Below are positions 44,243 to 51,303 of a stretch of DNA of 64,000 nt, piece by piece; the first letter of the stretch is position 1; the number at the start of each line of letters is the position of its first letter. Position numbers and translations under genes: made by a program. The notes under the pieces are model-generated. The model was not told the origin of the DNA. It saw nothing but the letters and a program-made list of their open reading frames with translations, and ran no database searches. The stretch is taken from positions 806,001 through 870,000 of the forward strand of contig NZ_CP068393.1 in the NCBI RefSeq assembly GCF_018128945.1, read 5' to 3'. Origin of the DNA: Aristaeella hokkaidonensis (GTDB lineage Bacteria; Bacillota; Clostridia; Christensenellales; Aristaeellaceae).

Positions 44243-44824
44243 ATGGACATCGCAACCGAACTGATGATCAATGAGGAAATCCGCGACAGAGAGGTTCGCC
44301 TGATCGATGAAAACGGTGAACAGCTCGGCGTCATGAGCACACAGCAGGCGCTGCAGCTTGCGGAAGAACGGGGACTTGATCTGGCCAAGATCCAGCCTTC
44401 AGCTGTTCCGCCTGTATGTAAACTGCTGGATTATGACAAGTACCGCTACGAACAGGCAAAGCGGGAGCGGGAGAACCGGAAAAATCAGCGCGTTGTCGAT
44501 ATCAAGGAAGTACAGCTGTCCGCCACCATCGAAGAAAACGATGTGAACACCAAGGCGAAGATGGCGATCCGCTTCCTGGAGAACGGTGATAAGGTTAAGG
44601 TATCCATTCGCTTCCGTGGCCGTCAGATCACCCACAGTGAAATCGGCCTGAAGGTCATGCAGGATTTCGCTGAGCGGTGCAAGGATGTCAGCATGGTGGA
44701 ACGCCGCCCGCTGCTGGATGGCCGCAACATGATCATGATCCTTGCTCCCAAAGCCATCAAGGCTTCTTTTGCCGAAAGAAAGGCAAAGAGGGAGAATGCC
44801 GCCTCGAAAGAGACGAAGGAGTAA
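44243..44824 (+). CDS. infC: Translation initiation factor IF-3
   Basis: The 193-residue protein shows MINEEIRDREVRLIDENGEQLG (N-domain), PPVCKLLDYDKYRYEQAKRER (linker), and KVSIRFRGRQITHSEIG with a C-domain ending in LDGRNMIMILAPK. It checks the initiator tRNA and keeps subunits apart. It uses an ordinary ATG (44243) close behind AGGAGG, whereas many infC genes begin with a rare codon such as ATT. The basic C-terminal tail is slightly extended. Confidence 0.96.
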   Translation: MDIATELMINEEIRDREVRLIDENGEQLGVMSTQQALQLAEERGLDLAKIQPSAVPPVCKLLDYDKYRYEQAKRERENRKNQRVVDIKEVQLSATIEENDVNTKAKMAIRFLENGDKVKVSIRFRGRQITHSEIGLKVMQDFAERCKDVSMVERRPLLDGRNMIMILAPKAIKASFAERKAKRENAASKETKE

Positions 44825-44848
44825 ACCGTTGGAAGGAGGACAAACCCA

Positions 44849-45049
44849 ATGCCCAAACAGAAGTCCCATCGCGGAGCTGCCAAACGCTTTTCCTTTACCA
44901 AATCCGGTATCGTAAGGCATAAGCAGATGAACGCCAACCATCAGGTGCGTCTGAAGACCACCAAGCGTACCCGCCACCTGCGGAATGCCGGTGTTGTTGA
45001 CAACGCTGCTGAAGCCCGGACCATTCACAAGTTACTGCCTTACAAATAA
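44849..45049 (+). CDS. rpmI: 50S ribosomal protein bL35
   Basis: The 66-residue, strongly basic protein starts MPKQKSHRGAAKRFSFTKSG and contains the expected RHLRNAGVV near the end. GGAGGA precedes the ATG. It lies between infC and rplT. Confidence 0.96.
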   Translation: MPKQKSHRGAAKRFSFTKSGIVRHKQMNANHQVRLKTTKRTRHLRNAGVVDNAAEARTIHKLLPYK

Positions 45050-45079
45050 GCCAATTCACCGGCAAGGAGGAAAACAAAC

Positions 45080-45427
45080 ATGGCACGCATTAAGAGGGCT
45101 CTTAACGCCCATAAGAGTCGCCGCAAGGTTATGAAGCTGGCGAAAGGCTACTGGGGAGCAAAATCCAAACAGTACCGCGCCGCGAAAGAACAGGTTGCCC
45201 GCAGCCTGCGTTACGCGTTCATCGGACGTAAACTCCGCAAGCGCGATTTCCGCCGCCTGTGGATCACCCGTATCAACGCTGCTGCCCGCCTGAACGGCAT
45301 GAGCTATTCCACGTTCATCAACGGCCTGAAGAAGCAGAACATCGAAGTCAATCGCAAGATGCTCGCTGACCTGGCTGTGAACGATGCCGCCGGCTTTGCT
45401 AAGCTCGTTGAAATCGCCAAGAAGTGA
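45080..45427 (+). CDS. rplT: 50S ribosomal protein bL20
   Basis: The 115-residue protein matches bL20: [59 protein letters not shown]. It binds 23S rRNA and, in Firmicutes, its own leader mRNA (see 44106-44231). It is the last gene of the operon, with a terminator 16 bases after the stop. Confidence 0.97.
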   Translation: MARIKRALNAHKSRRKVMKLAKGYWGAKSKQYRAAKEQVARSLRYAFIGRKLRKRDFRRLWITRINAAARLNGMSYSTFINGLKKQNIEVNRKMLADLAVNDAAGFAKLVEIAKK

Positions 45428-45442
45428 TTCAAAAACATGCAT

Positions 45443-45474
45443 AAAAGCGCCTGAGGAAGTCAGGCGCTTTTCTC
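45443..45474 (+). terminator. Terminator after rplT
   Basis: 12-base-pair stem AAAAGCGCCTGA / TCAGGCGCTTTT with a 5-base loop and a short T-rich tail. Confidence 0.9.
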
Positions 45475-45497
45475 GTAAGGAAAAGGAAGATACCACG

Positions 45498-45938
45498 ATG
45501 AAACTGAACATACGGAGAATGCGGGAGGAAGACCTGGAGCCGCTTCACCGGCTCCTGTCAGATCCGCTGGTGATGAAATACCTTGAGCCGCCGTTCTCTG
45601 AAAAGAAAACAGCAGCTTTTCTGAAAAACTGCGGAATGAAGGAAGAACCGCTGGTGTTCACCGTGGATGACGAGAACGGATTTGCAGGCTATGTGATCTG
45701 TCATCCGTATGATCCGGACAGCATGGAAATCGGATAGGTTCTCTGTCCTGAACATTGGGGCAAAGGATATGCATCCGAATTGACAGAGCAACTGATTGAA
45801 AAAGCGCGGATCGCGAAAAAGGCTGTAGTGATCGAATGTGATCCCAGACAGTCTGTTTCCCGTCATATTGCAGAGAAATACAGCTTTACCTGCCTGGGAG
45901 AAAAGGAAGGCCTGATACTGTTCAGGCTTGATCCCTGA
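45498..45938 (+). pseudogene. GNAT acetyltransferase interrupted by one in-frame amber codon
   Basis: The frame from the ATG at 45498 to the TGA at 45936-45938 would give a 146-residue GNAT protein, but codon 80 is TAG (45735-45737). Upstream is MKLNIRRMREEDLEPLHRLL and ends in DPDSMEIG; downstream, in the same frame, is VLCPEHWGKGYASELTEQLI, the acetyl-CoA binding motif A. GNAT proteins of this type have EIGWVL here, so the lost residue was almost certainly Trp (TGG to TAG, one base). It is either a fresh nonsense mutation or a sequencing error. TAG is used as a normal stop elsewhere in the window. Confidence 0.85.
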
Positions 45939-46688
45939 TTACAAGGTTCCATTGATCGCAGGATCTGTGGAATCAATCCCTGTATAGCACTCCGGAAATA
46001 ATCCGGCAGTGCTTCTTTTTTCGCCTGCGGCTTCCAGATGGGTCAGATCTCCCAGCTTTGTGATGCGGAAAGAAACTTCACCTTTTATGCGTTCTTCCGT
46101 TACAATTTCAGTAACAGAGGAGGGCAGGGTCAGGGTATGGTGCCACAGCACCATGGGAGAAATATCAGTCAGATAGGCAAGGACAGCCATGGAGATACCA
46201 AAGTGACAGAAAAGCGCTATAGTGAAATCTTCATTATTGGTACAGCGCCAGACCGGATCGTCCTTCGTATATCCATAACGTGCGAGAAGCTCATCCACTC
46301 CGTCTGTAGTCTGCTTCCATACTTCATGCACGTTTCCACCAGAGAAGGCAGGAGCATTATACCAGGTGCGGATATCTGCCACACCGGGAAAGGCTGTCCA
46401 GATACGCGGCTTGACATCCCAGGCAACAATCCGGCGCCTGCCGGTTTCCGGATCAGGGTAGGACCCCATAAATTCATGCAGCCAGGGCAGTATCTCCGCC
46501 TTACGGTTCAGTTTATCCAGCGTATAAGCAGCCGTATCCCGGGCCCGGCCCAGGGGGGATACGTAAAAATCACGGATATCATACCGGATCAGCCGATGGC
46601 TGAGCAGTTCAGCTTCCACACGTCCCTTGGGTGTAAGGGAATCAATGCTGTAATCAGGTTCCGCATGGCGGATCAGGAGTATGCGCAC
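45939..46688 (-). CDS. Histidine phosphatase family protein (phosphoglycerate mutase-like)
   Basis: The 249-residue protein has RILLIRHAEPDYS (phosphohistidine motif RHxE at the N-terminus), VSPLGRARDTAAYTL, WLHEFMGSYPDP and ALFCHFGISMAVLAYL (second catalytic His). It removes phosphate from an unknown small molecule or protein. I prefer the GTG at 46688, 12 bases after AGGAAGG; a TTG at 46700 directly abuts that site. It is convergent with the broken GNAT gene. A good minus-strand promoter lies at 46727-46755. Confidence 0.85.
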   Translation of the reverse strand: MRILLIRHAEPDYSIDSLTPKGRVEAELLSHRLIRYDIRDFYVSPLGRARDTAAYTLDKLNRKAEILPWLHEFMGSYPDPETGRRRIVAWDVKPRIWTAFPGVADIRTWYNAPAFSGGNVHEVWKQTTDGVDELLARYGYTKDDPVWRCTNNEDFTIALFCHFGISMAVLAYLTDISPMVLWHHTLTLPSSVTEIVTEERIKGEVSFRITKLGDLTHLEAAGEKRSTAGLFPECYTGIDSTDPAINGTL

Positions 46689-46726
46689 AACAAAACACAA
46701 CCTTCCTAAACGGATTCATATCAGTC

Positions 46727-46755
46727 ATTGTATCGGGTATAGGGAACAAGTTCAA
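46727..46755 (-). promoter_or_regulatory. Promoter of the histidine phosphatase gene
   Basis: Minus strand: TTGAAC (46755-46750), 17-base spacer, TACAAT (46732-46727). Confidence 0.65.
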
Positions 46756-46878
46756 GAGAAAGAAGCATACAGAGCCGGAATTCTGATCAATGATAATAAT
46801 CTGCATATAGTTTTATATACGGGAAAAGGAAATGCCGTTACACAGCACGGAAATGTCCGATCTTTTTTGGCCGTAAAC

Positions 46879-46908
46879 TTGCATAAAAGTATAAGAAGCA
46901 TATATAAT
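46879..46908 (+). promoter_or_regulatory. Promoter of the 47031 membrane protein gene
   Basis: TTGCAT (46879-46884), 18-base spacer, perfect TATAAT (46903-46908). Confidence 0.7.
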
Positions 46909-47030
46909 TCAGACAGATCAAAGCATGTTCATTCAGAAACAGCAGTAAAACCTCATCTCGTTCAGGCGGCCGGAACATTCCGGGAAAGCAGGCAGCAGGA
47001 TATCAGATACAGTGAAGAGGAGGGGAAAAC

Positions 47031-47699
47031 ATGTTCAGATTCTGGGGAGACGGATCACAGGAAGCGATGGACCTGGTGAATGCCATTCGCGTCAGAAGCA
47101 CCGAAAACTTCAACTGGACATTCATTTTTATTCTCGCCGTTGTATTTTATGTATACTGGACAGAAATACAGAAAAAGAATACGGAAGTTGTTTGTGCCGG
47201 ATTGGCGCTTTACGGTGTTCACTGGCTTTATGAGATCTGCAATGCGGTTATCGGAAAACTGGCAGGCTATCCGCTCTGGTCGGTCAGCAATGAATCCACA
47301 ACCTTTATTCTCCTGATTGGAGTCTGCTGGGAGTTGTCCATGATGTTTTCCATTGCAGGAATGATTTCATTCAAAATGCTGCCACAGGATCGGACCAGAC
47401 GCTATTTTGCCAAAAACGGGAAAGGCGGCATATCCTGCAAACTTGCCGGTGCGCTGGAAATGGCTCTGCTATTTGCCCTGTTTGAATCATTCCTCGCCGG
47501 CACCAGCAATCATTCCTTTATCTGGGTATACAGATGGTGGGGCGTGATTCCGGTGTTTATTACCACCTATATCCCGTTCTTTATCGCCAGCAACTACGTG
47601 CCGGTTCTTGAACCGAGAAAGCGTACAACATTCCTGTGCACCCTGTGGGGGCTGGTTGCACTGCTGCTGGTGATCCTGATACCGGCGGGAATCATATAA
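47031..47699 (+). CDS. Membrane protein of unknown function
   Basis: This 222-residue protein has about six hydrophobic helices, starting with FNWTFIFILAVVFYVYWTEI, and aromatic-rich loops (ALYGVHWLYEICNAV, SNHSFIWVYRWWGVIP). I do not recognise a family. RBS GAGGAGGGG. It is followed after 10 bases by the SRAP gene, so the two are likely co-transcribed. It has a perfect -10 promoter and a leader of about 120 bases. Confidence 0.7.
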   Translation: MFRFWGDGSQEAMDLVNAIRVRSTENFNWTFIFILAVVFYVYWTEIQKKNTEVVCAGLALYGVHWLYEICNAVIGKLAGYPLWSVSNESTTFILLIGVCWELSMMFSIAGMISFKMLPQDRTRRYFAKNGKGGISCKLAGALEMALLFALFESFLAGTSNHSFIWVYRWWGVIPVFITTYIPFFIASNYVPVLEPRKRTTFLCTLWGLVALLLVILIPAGII

Positions 47700-47709
47700 A
47701 GAGGCAGAT

Positions 47710-48333
47710 ATGTGCGGCAGATATGTGATTGCGCCCCCGGATGAGGAAATTCTGAAAATGATCCGGGAGATTAACAGAACGAAACTGGCGGAGATTTTCC
47801 GGGAAGCGAACCAGCCGCCGGTAACCGGAGCCGGAGAAATCCTTCCTGCTTCGGTGGTGCCGGTAATTGCCACCAGCCGGACAGGAGAACGCCGTTTTTT
47901 TCCGATGAAGTGGGGATTCCGGCAGAACACCGCGGACGGGAAACGCGGAAAGCTGCTGATTAATGCACGGGCCGAAACGGCAGCAGAAAAACCCACATTC
48001 CGGGAAGCCTGGCAAAAACACCGCTGCGTAATTCCTGCATCCTGGTACTGCGAATGGGAACATGACGAGCAAAAGAAACCGGGCCGAAAGTATTCCATCC
48101 GGCCGATCGAAGAAGGAATCATCTGGCTGGCTGGCCTCTATCATATGGAAGAAGGACTTCCCACGTTTGTGATTCTGACCCGGCCGGCGGACAACAGCCT
48201 TACCTGGATGCATGACAGGATGCCGGTTATGTTTTCGGAGGAAAACGCCGGCAGATGGATCCGGCCGGACGTCAGGCCTGAGGAACTGATACAGGATTGC
48301 CTGACAAAAACGCAATGGGAGTACGCAGGATAA
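47710..48333 (+). CDS. SOS response-associated peptidase / abasic-site sensor (SRAP, YedK/HMCES family)
   Basis: The 207-residue protein starts MCGRYVIA: after loss of Met, Cys2 becomes the catalytic residue that forms a thiazolidine link with abasic sites in single-stranded DNA. Other conserved parts are KWGFRQ, LINARAET (Asn, Glu), RCVIPASWYCEWE and MHDRMPVMF (His). It protects abasic sites at replication forks. No LexA box is evident upstream; it follows a membrane-protein gene by 10 bases and precedes a 47-residue ORF. Confidence 0.93.
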   Translation: MCGRYVIAPPDEEILKMIREINRTKLAEIFREANQPPVTGAGEILPASVVPVIATSRTGERRFFPMKWGFRQNTADGKRGKLLINARAETAAEKPTFREAWQKHRCVIPASWYCEWEHDEQKKPGRKYSIRPIEEGIIWLAGLYHMEEGLPTFVILTRPADNSLTWMHDRMPVMFSEENAGRWIRPDVRPEELIQDCLTKTQWEYAG

Positions 48334-48380
48334 GAGACAGTCTGTGACCCGAAGGACAGGAACCGGAGTGAGAAAAAACC

Positions 48381-48524
48381 ATGTCGTGGTATTGGATTCT
48401 GATTATCCTTTCAGCTGTAATCGGCCCTTTTGAGGCCATGCATGCATTGAATAAAGCCCGGAGGAACCGGGAAGAAGCTGAACGGAAAAGACAGGAAGAG
48501 CATGCAGACAGGAGCGGCAAGTGA
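48381..48524 (+). CDS. 47-residue small membrane-anchored protein
   Basis: A short ORF: one N-terminal hydrophobic helix (MSWYWILIILSAVIGPFEAM) followed by a charged, helical cytoplasmic tail rich in Arg, Lys and Glu. GGAGTGAG lies upstream of the ATG. Its stop TGA overlaps the GTG start of the GIY-YIG gene (GTGA), which supports real translation. The function is unknown. Confidence 0.6.
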   Translation: MSWYWILIILSAVIGPFEAMHALNKARRNREEAERKRQEEHADRSGK

Positions 48525-48799
48525 ACTACGTATATATGCTGCGCTGCGCTGATAACAGCCTGTACTGCGGATGGACCACGGATCTGGAATCCAGGATCGT
48601 GCAGCATAATGCCGGCAAAGGTGCCAAATACACACGGTCCAGGCTGCCTGTGAAGCTTGTTTATTTCGAGATGTATGAAGACAGGCATGAAGCACTGAGC
48701 AGGGAATGGCATCTGAAACATCTGAAAAGGGCGGAAAAGATTAAACTGGCAGAAAGCAGGGAAGGAAAAACAATCTCTGCTGATGAAAATACAAGGTAA
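48521..48799 (+). CDS. GIY-YIG nuclease-domain protein (UPF0213/YhbQ type)
   Basis: The 92-residue protein carries the compact GIY-YIG domain in its YhbQ-like form: MNYVYMLRCADNSLYCGWTTDLESRI (YVYML...LYCG, Arg), HNAGKGAKYTRSRLPVKLVY and REWHLKHL. The family is thought to act on DNA or RNA, possibly as a nuclease; the cellular role is unsettled. It uses GTG as start, coupled to the preceding 47-residue ORF. Confidence 0.88.
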   Translation: MNYVYMLRCADNSLYCGWTTDLESRIVQHNAGKGAKYTRSRLPVKLVYFEMYEDRHEALSREWHLKHLKRAEKIKLAESREGKTISADENTR

Positions 48800-48828
48800 C
48801 GCATTTAAAGGAAGGAAGGCGGTACAGA

Positions 48829-49332
48829 ATGACAGATATTATTTCATACCGTCTTTCTGCGAACGGAATGTGGGGTTATTCCTATTATCAAAATGAAAAC
48901 TATATCGGAAAAACCACCTGCCAGATCAGCACGTCCTCCACTGTGCGAGTGACCGGGGAAGACGTGGAATGGTACAGTTCCTTCAATATCGATACGGAAA
49001 TTGTTCCCGGCGTCAGCAGGAGAATCAAGGACAACCTGACGGGTGAAGAGTTATACCGTATAGTTTTCTGGAGGCCGGGACTGTACGAAATAGCGGCACG
49101 AACGGATACCGGCGGCTGGTCCATGACGGTGGAGGAGCGGAAGGGTGCATATTTTTTCGGCCGGACCGGAATGCCTGTATCCGCAATCATGGAACGGATT
49201 ATCGAATCAGACTGGACGCCGCCCACGGGCATGCAGATTGAACCGGCTTTCAGGACCCGCTTTTTTGAACAGGAGGACAGTCCGGGTTTCCTGATGATGG
49301 TTCTTTCATTTCCGGCCATGAAGATGATCTGA
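48829..49332 (+). CDS. Hypothetical protein, 167 residues
   Basis: A soluble protein without signal peptide, rich in aromatic and short polar residues (ANGMWGYSYYQNENYIGKTTC near the N-terminus, GYSYYQ, TDTGGWSMTVEERKGAYFF). The regular beta-strand-like pattern recalls tubby/LURP-type barrels such as the next gene, but the match is not firm and I do not assign a family. RBS AAGGAAGG. A terminator hairpin follows at 49361. It is co-directional with the SRAP-GIY-YIG genes. Confidence 0.6.
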   Translation: MTDIISYRLSANGMWGYSYYQNENYIGKTTCQISTSSTVRVTGEDVEWYSSFNIDTEIVPGVSRRIKDNLTGEELYRIVFWRPGLYEIAARTDTGGWSMTVEERKGAYFFGRTGMPVSAIMERIIESDWTPPTGMQIEPAFRTRFFEQEDSPGFLMMVLSFPAMKMI

Positions 49333-49360
49333 ATTCCCGAAGAAACAGTATATACCGATC

Positions 49361-49397
49361 AATCGCCGTTTCGATCCTGGAAACGGCGATTTATTTC
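49361..49397 (+). terminator. Terminator after the 167-residue gene
   Basis: 11-base-pair perfect stem ATCGCCGTTTC / GAAACGGCGAT with a 7-base loop, then TTATTTC. Confidence 0.85.
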
Positions 49398-49430
49398 TCT
49401 CCGGTTCTTTATTTTCCGTGCGAAACGTTA

Positions 49431-49449
49431 TATGATACATAATATCATA
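49431..49449. promoter_or_regulatory. Inverted repeat over the -10 region of the LURP-like gene
   Basis: TATGATA-CATAA-TATCATA, a 7-base perfect inverted repeat with a 5-base centre, begins with a possible -10 (TATGAT) 33 bases before the ATG. It could be an operator. Confidence 0.5.
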
Positions 49450-49468
49450 CAGCAGGAGGCAGAATAGA

Positions 49469-50080
49469 ATGGGCGTATTTTCCAAATACCATCGTTTCCG
49501 TGAAGCAGGAGAAGAAGCGAATATCAACAATGTGCAGCGGTTTGGCGAACCGGCAGTGTCCTTGTTTACCACAACGAAGGTGTTTACGCTCCATCATCAT
49601 ATTGATATCACAAACAGCAGGGAAGAAGTTGTTTATGAAGCCAATACGAAATTTCCGTCCATCCACGACAAAACCGATATCACAGACGCTGAGGGAAGGT
49701 TTGTTGCCCATATTGAGCGCAAGCTCCTGACCCTGCATCAAAGGCATTTTATCACCATGGGGGACGGAACGAAGTTCGAAATCTCCAATGAACTGTTTCA
49801 CCTTGTGAAGGATATCATGAATATCGAAGGACTCGGATGGCAGATCCGGGGAAACATCGCCGGGCTGAATTTCGAACTGTATGATGAACACGGTGAGATT
49901 ATTGCTGTGATCGGCCAGAAGATGTTCTCAATCCATGACAAGTACTGTATCGACATATACCGGACAGAGTATCAGGATACAATCGTTGCTGTTCTGGTTA
50001 CGCTGCAGCATATGATCAAAGACAGGGAGGCCGCCAGTGTGCACAGTTCAGCGGGCGGATCATCCTCCTCCGGAAACTGA
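49469..50080 (+). CDS. LURP-one-related (DUF567, tubby-like fold) protein
   Basis: The 203-residue protein shows the LURP-one repeat style: VFTLHHHIDITNSREEVVYEANTK, SIHDKTDITDAEGRFVAHIERKLL and FSIHDKYCIDI. These beta-hairpin units form the barrel and central helix of tubby-like/phospholipid scramblase-related proteins. The family is called YxjI in Bacillus and its function is unknown. The C-terminus ends in a Ser/Gly tail. AGCAGGAGG precedes the ATG. Confidence 0.82.
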   Translation: MGVFSKYHRFREAGEEANINNVQRFGEPAVSLFTTTKVFTLHHHIDITNSREEVVYEANTKFPSIHDKTDITDAEGRFVAHIERKLLTLHQRHFITMGDGTKFEISNELFHLVKDIMNIEGLGWQIRGNIAGLNFELYDEHGEIIAVIGQKMFSIHDKYCIDIYRTEYQDTIVAVLVTLQHMIKDREAASVHSSAGGSSSSGN

Positions 50081-50100
50081 TCTTCCGGGAAGAAAAAACC

Positions 50101-50130
50101 TTGACAGCAGACCTTCATCCGATTTATGAT
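50101..50130 (+). promoter_or_regulatory. Promoter of the GH8-GH120 operon
   Basis: Perfect TTGACA (50101-50106), 18-base spacer, TATGAT (50125-50130). This also argues against the earlier in-frame ATG at 50126, which lies inside the -10 box. Confidence 0.82.
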
Positions 50131-50161
50131 GAACAAAAAGTACGTACAACCGGAGGAACGG

Positions 50162-51292
50162 ATGAAGACAAGAGCCTTTGATACAGGCGTATACCCGAAT
50201 TATCTGGCCGAAGCCGGCATCGGTGACGAGGAAGCCAGGGCAATGGTTCACAAGGCCTTTGAGACGATCTTTTTTGATGAGCAGGAAAATTTCTGCCATC
50301 ACACGGATGAAGACGCCTGGTGTATGGTGGATACGGGGAACATTGATGCGCGCACGGAAGGCATGAGCTACGGCATGATGATGTGTGTGCAGATGGACCG
50401 GAAAGACATTTTTGACAAGTTGTGGACTTTCTCGGAAAGATATATGCTGATGAAAGAAGGTCCCTGCGAGGGATATTTCCGGTGGTCAGTACATATCGAC
50501 GGATCCTCCAATTCCAACGGACCGGCTCCGGACGGGGAAGAGTACTATGCCATGGCATTGTTTATGGCAGCCGCGCGCTGGGGAGACGGAGAGGGCAGTT
50601 TCAATTATTCGGCCCGGGCCCGTGAGATCCTGAGGCACGCGGTACACCAGCATGAAATGGTTCAGGGCGGCCAGCCGATGTGGGAGCCGGAGAATACCTA
50701 TATTCGGTTTGTTCCCGGAATGAAGATTTCCGATCCGAGTTATCATCTGCCGCATTTCTATGAACTGTTCGCAGTGAAAGCCGATGAGCAGGACCGTCCT
50801 TTCTGGAAAAAGGCAGCGGAGCAGAGCCGGAAATATATAGCGCTCTCCGCTGATCCGGTTACCGGGCTGAGCCCCGAGTATGCTGACTATGACGGAAAAA
50901 CGGTTTTGCTGTTCGGAAAGCCCTGGGTATATTATTCCGATGCGTACCGTGTAGCGGAAAACGTCGCACTGGACCGGATCTGGTTCGGGGAGGATCCAGC
51001 GCTGACCCTGATCGAAACGCATCTGCAGGACTTTTTTGCGGAACAGGATATGAGCGACCTGCGGGCCTATGAACTGGACGGAACGGCACAGAGCGAACCG
51101 GCGATGCATCCTACGGCTATCCGCGCAGTTCTCGGAGCGGCTTCGGCCGCAAGTGAGTCTGAACACCGGCTCAGATTCCTGAAAGATTTTGCTGAGCTTC
51201 CGATGCGCAAGGGTGTCAGGCGCTACTATGACAACTGTCTGTATTTCTTCTGTCTGCTGATGCTGACAGGCAACTATAGAATATATCTTTGA
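50162..51292 (+). CDS. GH8 reducing-end xylose-releasing exo-oligoxylanase (Rex)
   Basis: This 376-residue enzyme, without a signal peptide, cuts xylose from the reducing end of xylo-oligosaccharides in the cytoplasm. GH8 Rex marks: ARTEGMSYGMMMCVQMD (acid Glu about 66), CEGYFRWSVHIDGSSNSNGPAPDGEEYYAMALF, and WVYYSDAYRVAENVALD (base Asp about 260). I chose the ATG at 50162 because GGAGGAACGG precedes it. GH120 follows after 11 bases, making a two-gene xylo-oligosaccharide operon. Confidence 0.92.
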   Translation: MKTRAFDTGVYPNYLAEAGIGDEEARAMVHKAFETIFFDEQENFCHHTDEDAWCMVDTGNIDARTEGMSYGMMMCVQMDRKDIFDKLWTFSERYMLMKEGPCEGYFRWSVHIDGSSNSNGPAPDGEEYYAMALFMAAARWGDGEGSFNYSARAREILRHAVHQHEMVQGGQPMWEPENTYIRFVPGMKISDPSYHLPHFYELFAVKADEQDRPFWKKAAEQSRKYIALSADPVTGLSPEYADYDGKTVLLFGKPWVYYSDAYRVAENVALDRIWFGEDPALTLIETHLQDFFAEQDMSDLRAYELDGTAQSEPAMHPTAIRAVLGAASAASESEHRLRFLKDFAELPMRKGVRRYYDNCLYFFCLLMLTGNYRIYL

Positions 51293-51303
51293 GGAGGAGC
51301 CCC

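Larger units (their letters stand above)
46689..47030. other. Divergent intergenic region, 342 bases, no gene
   Basis: It contains the promoter of the histidine phosphatase (minus, 46727-46755) and that of the next membrane protein (plus, TTGCAT 46879-46884, 18 bases, TATAAT 46903-46908), and a leader of about 120 bases. An open plus-strand frame across it (46681-47079) has no RBS and no family resemblance, so I do not call it. Confidence 0.6.

Noticed and set aside
45735..45737. Recoding of TAG as an amino acid
   Set aside because: TAG ends other intact genes here (for example the PIG-L gene at 7531 and ribF at 22829), and no suppressor or pyrrolysine genes are seen; a simple nonsense mutation is more likely.
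46681..47079. 132-codon plus-strand frame in the divergent intergenic region
   Set aside because: No RBS, crosses two promoters and overlaps the next real gene in another frame.
50126..50161. 12-residue N-terminal extension of the GH8 enzyme
   Set aside because: The earlier ATG lies in the -10 box; the ATG at 50162 has the RBS.
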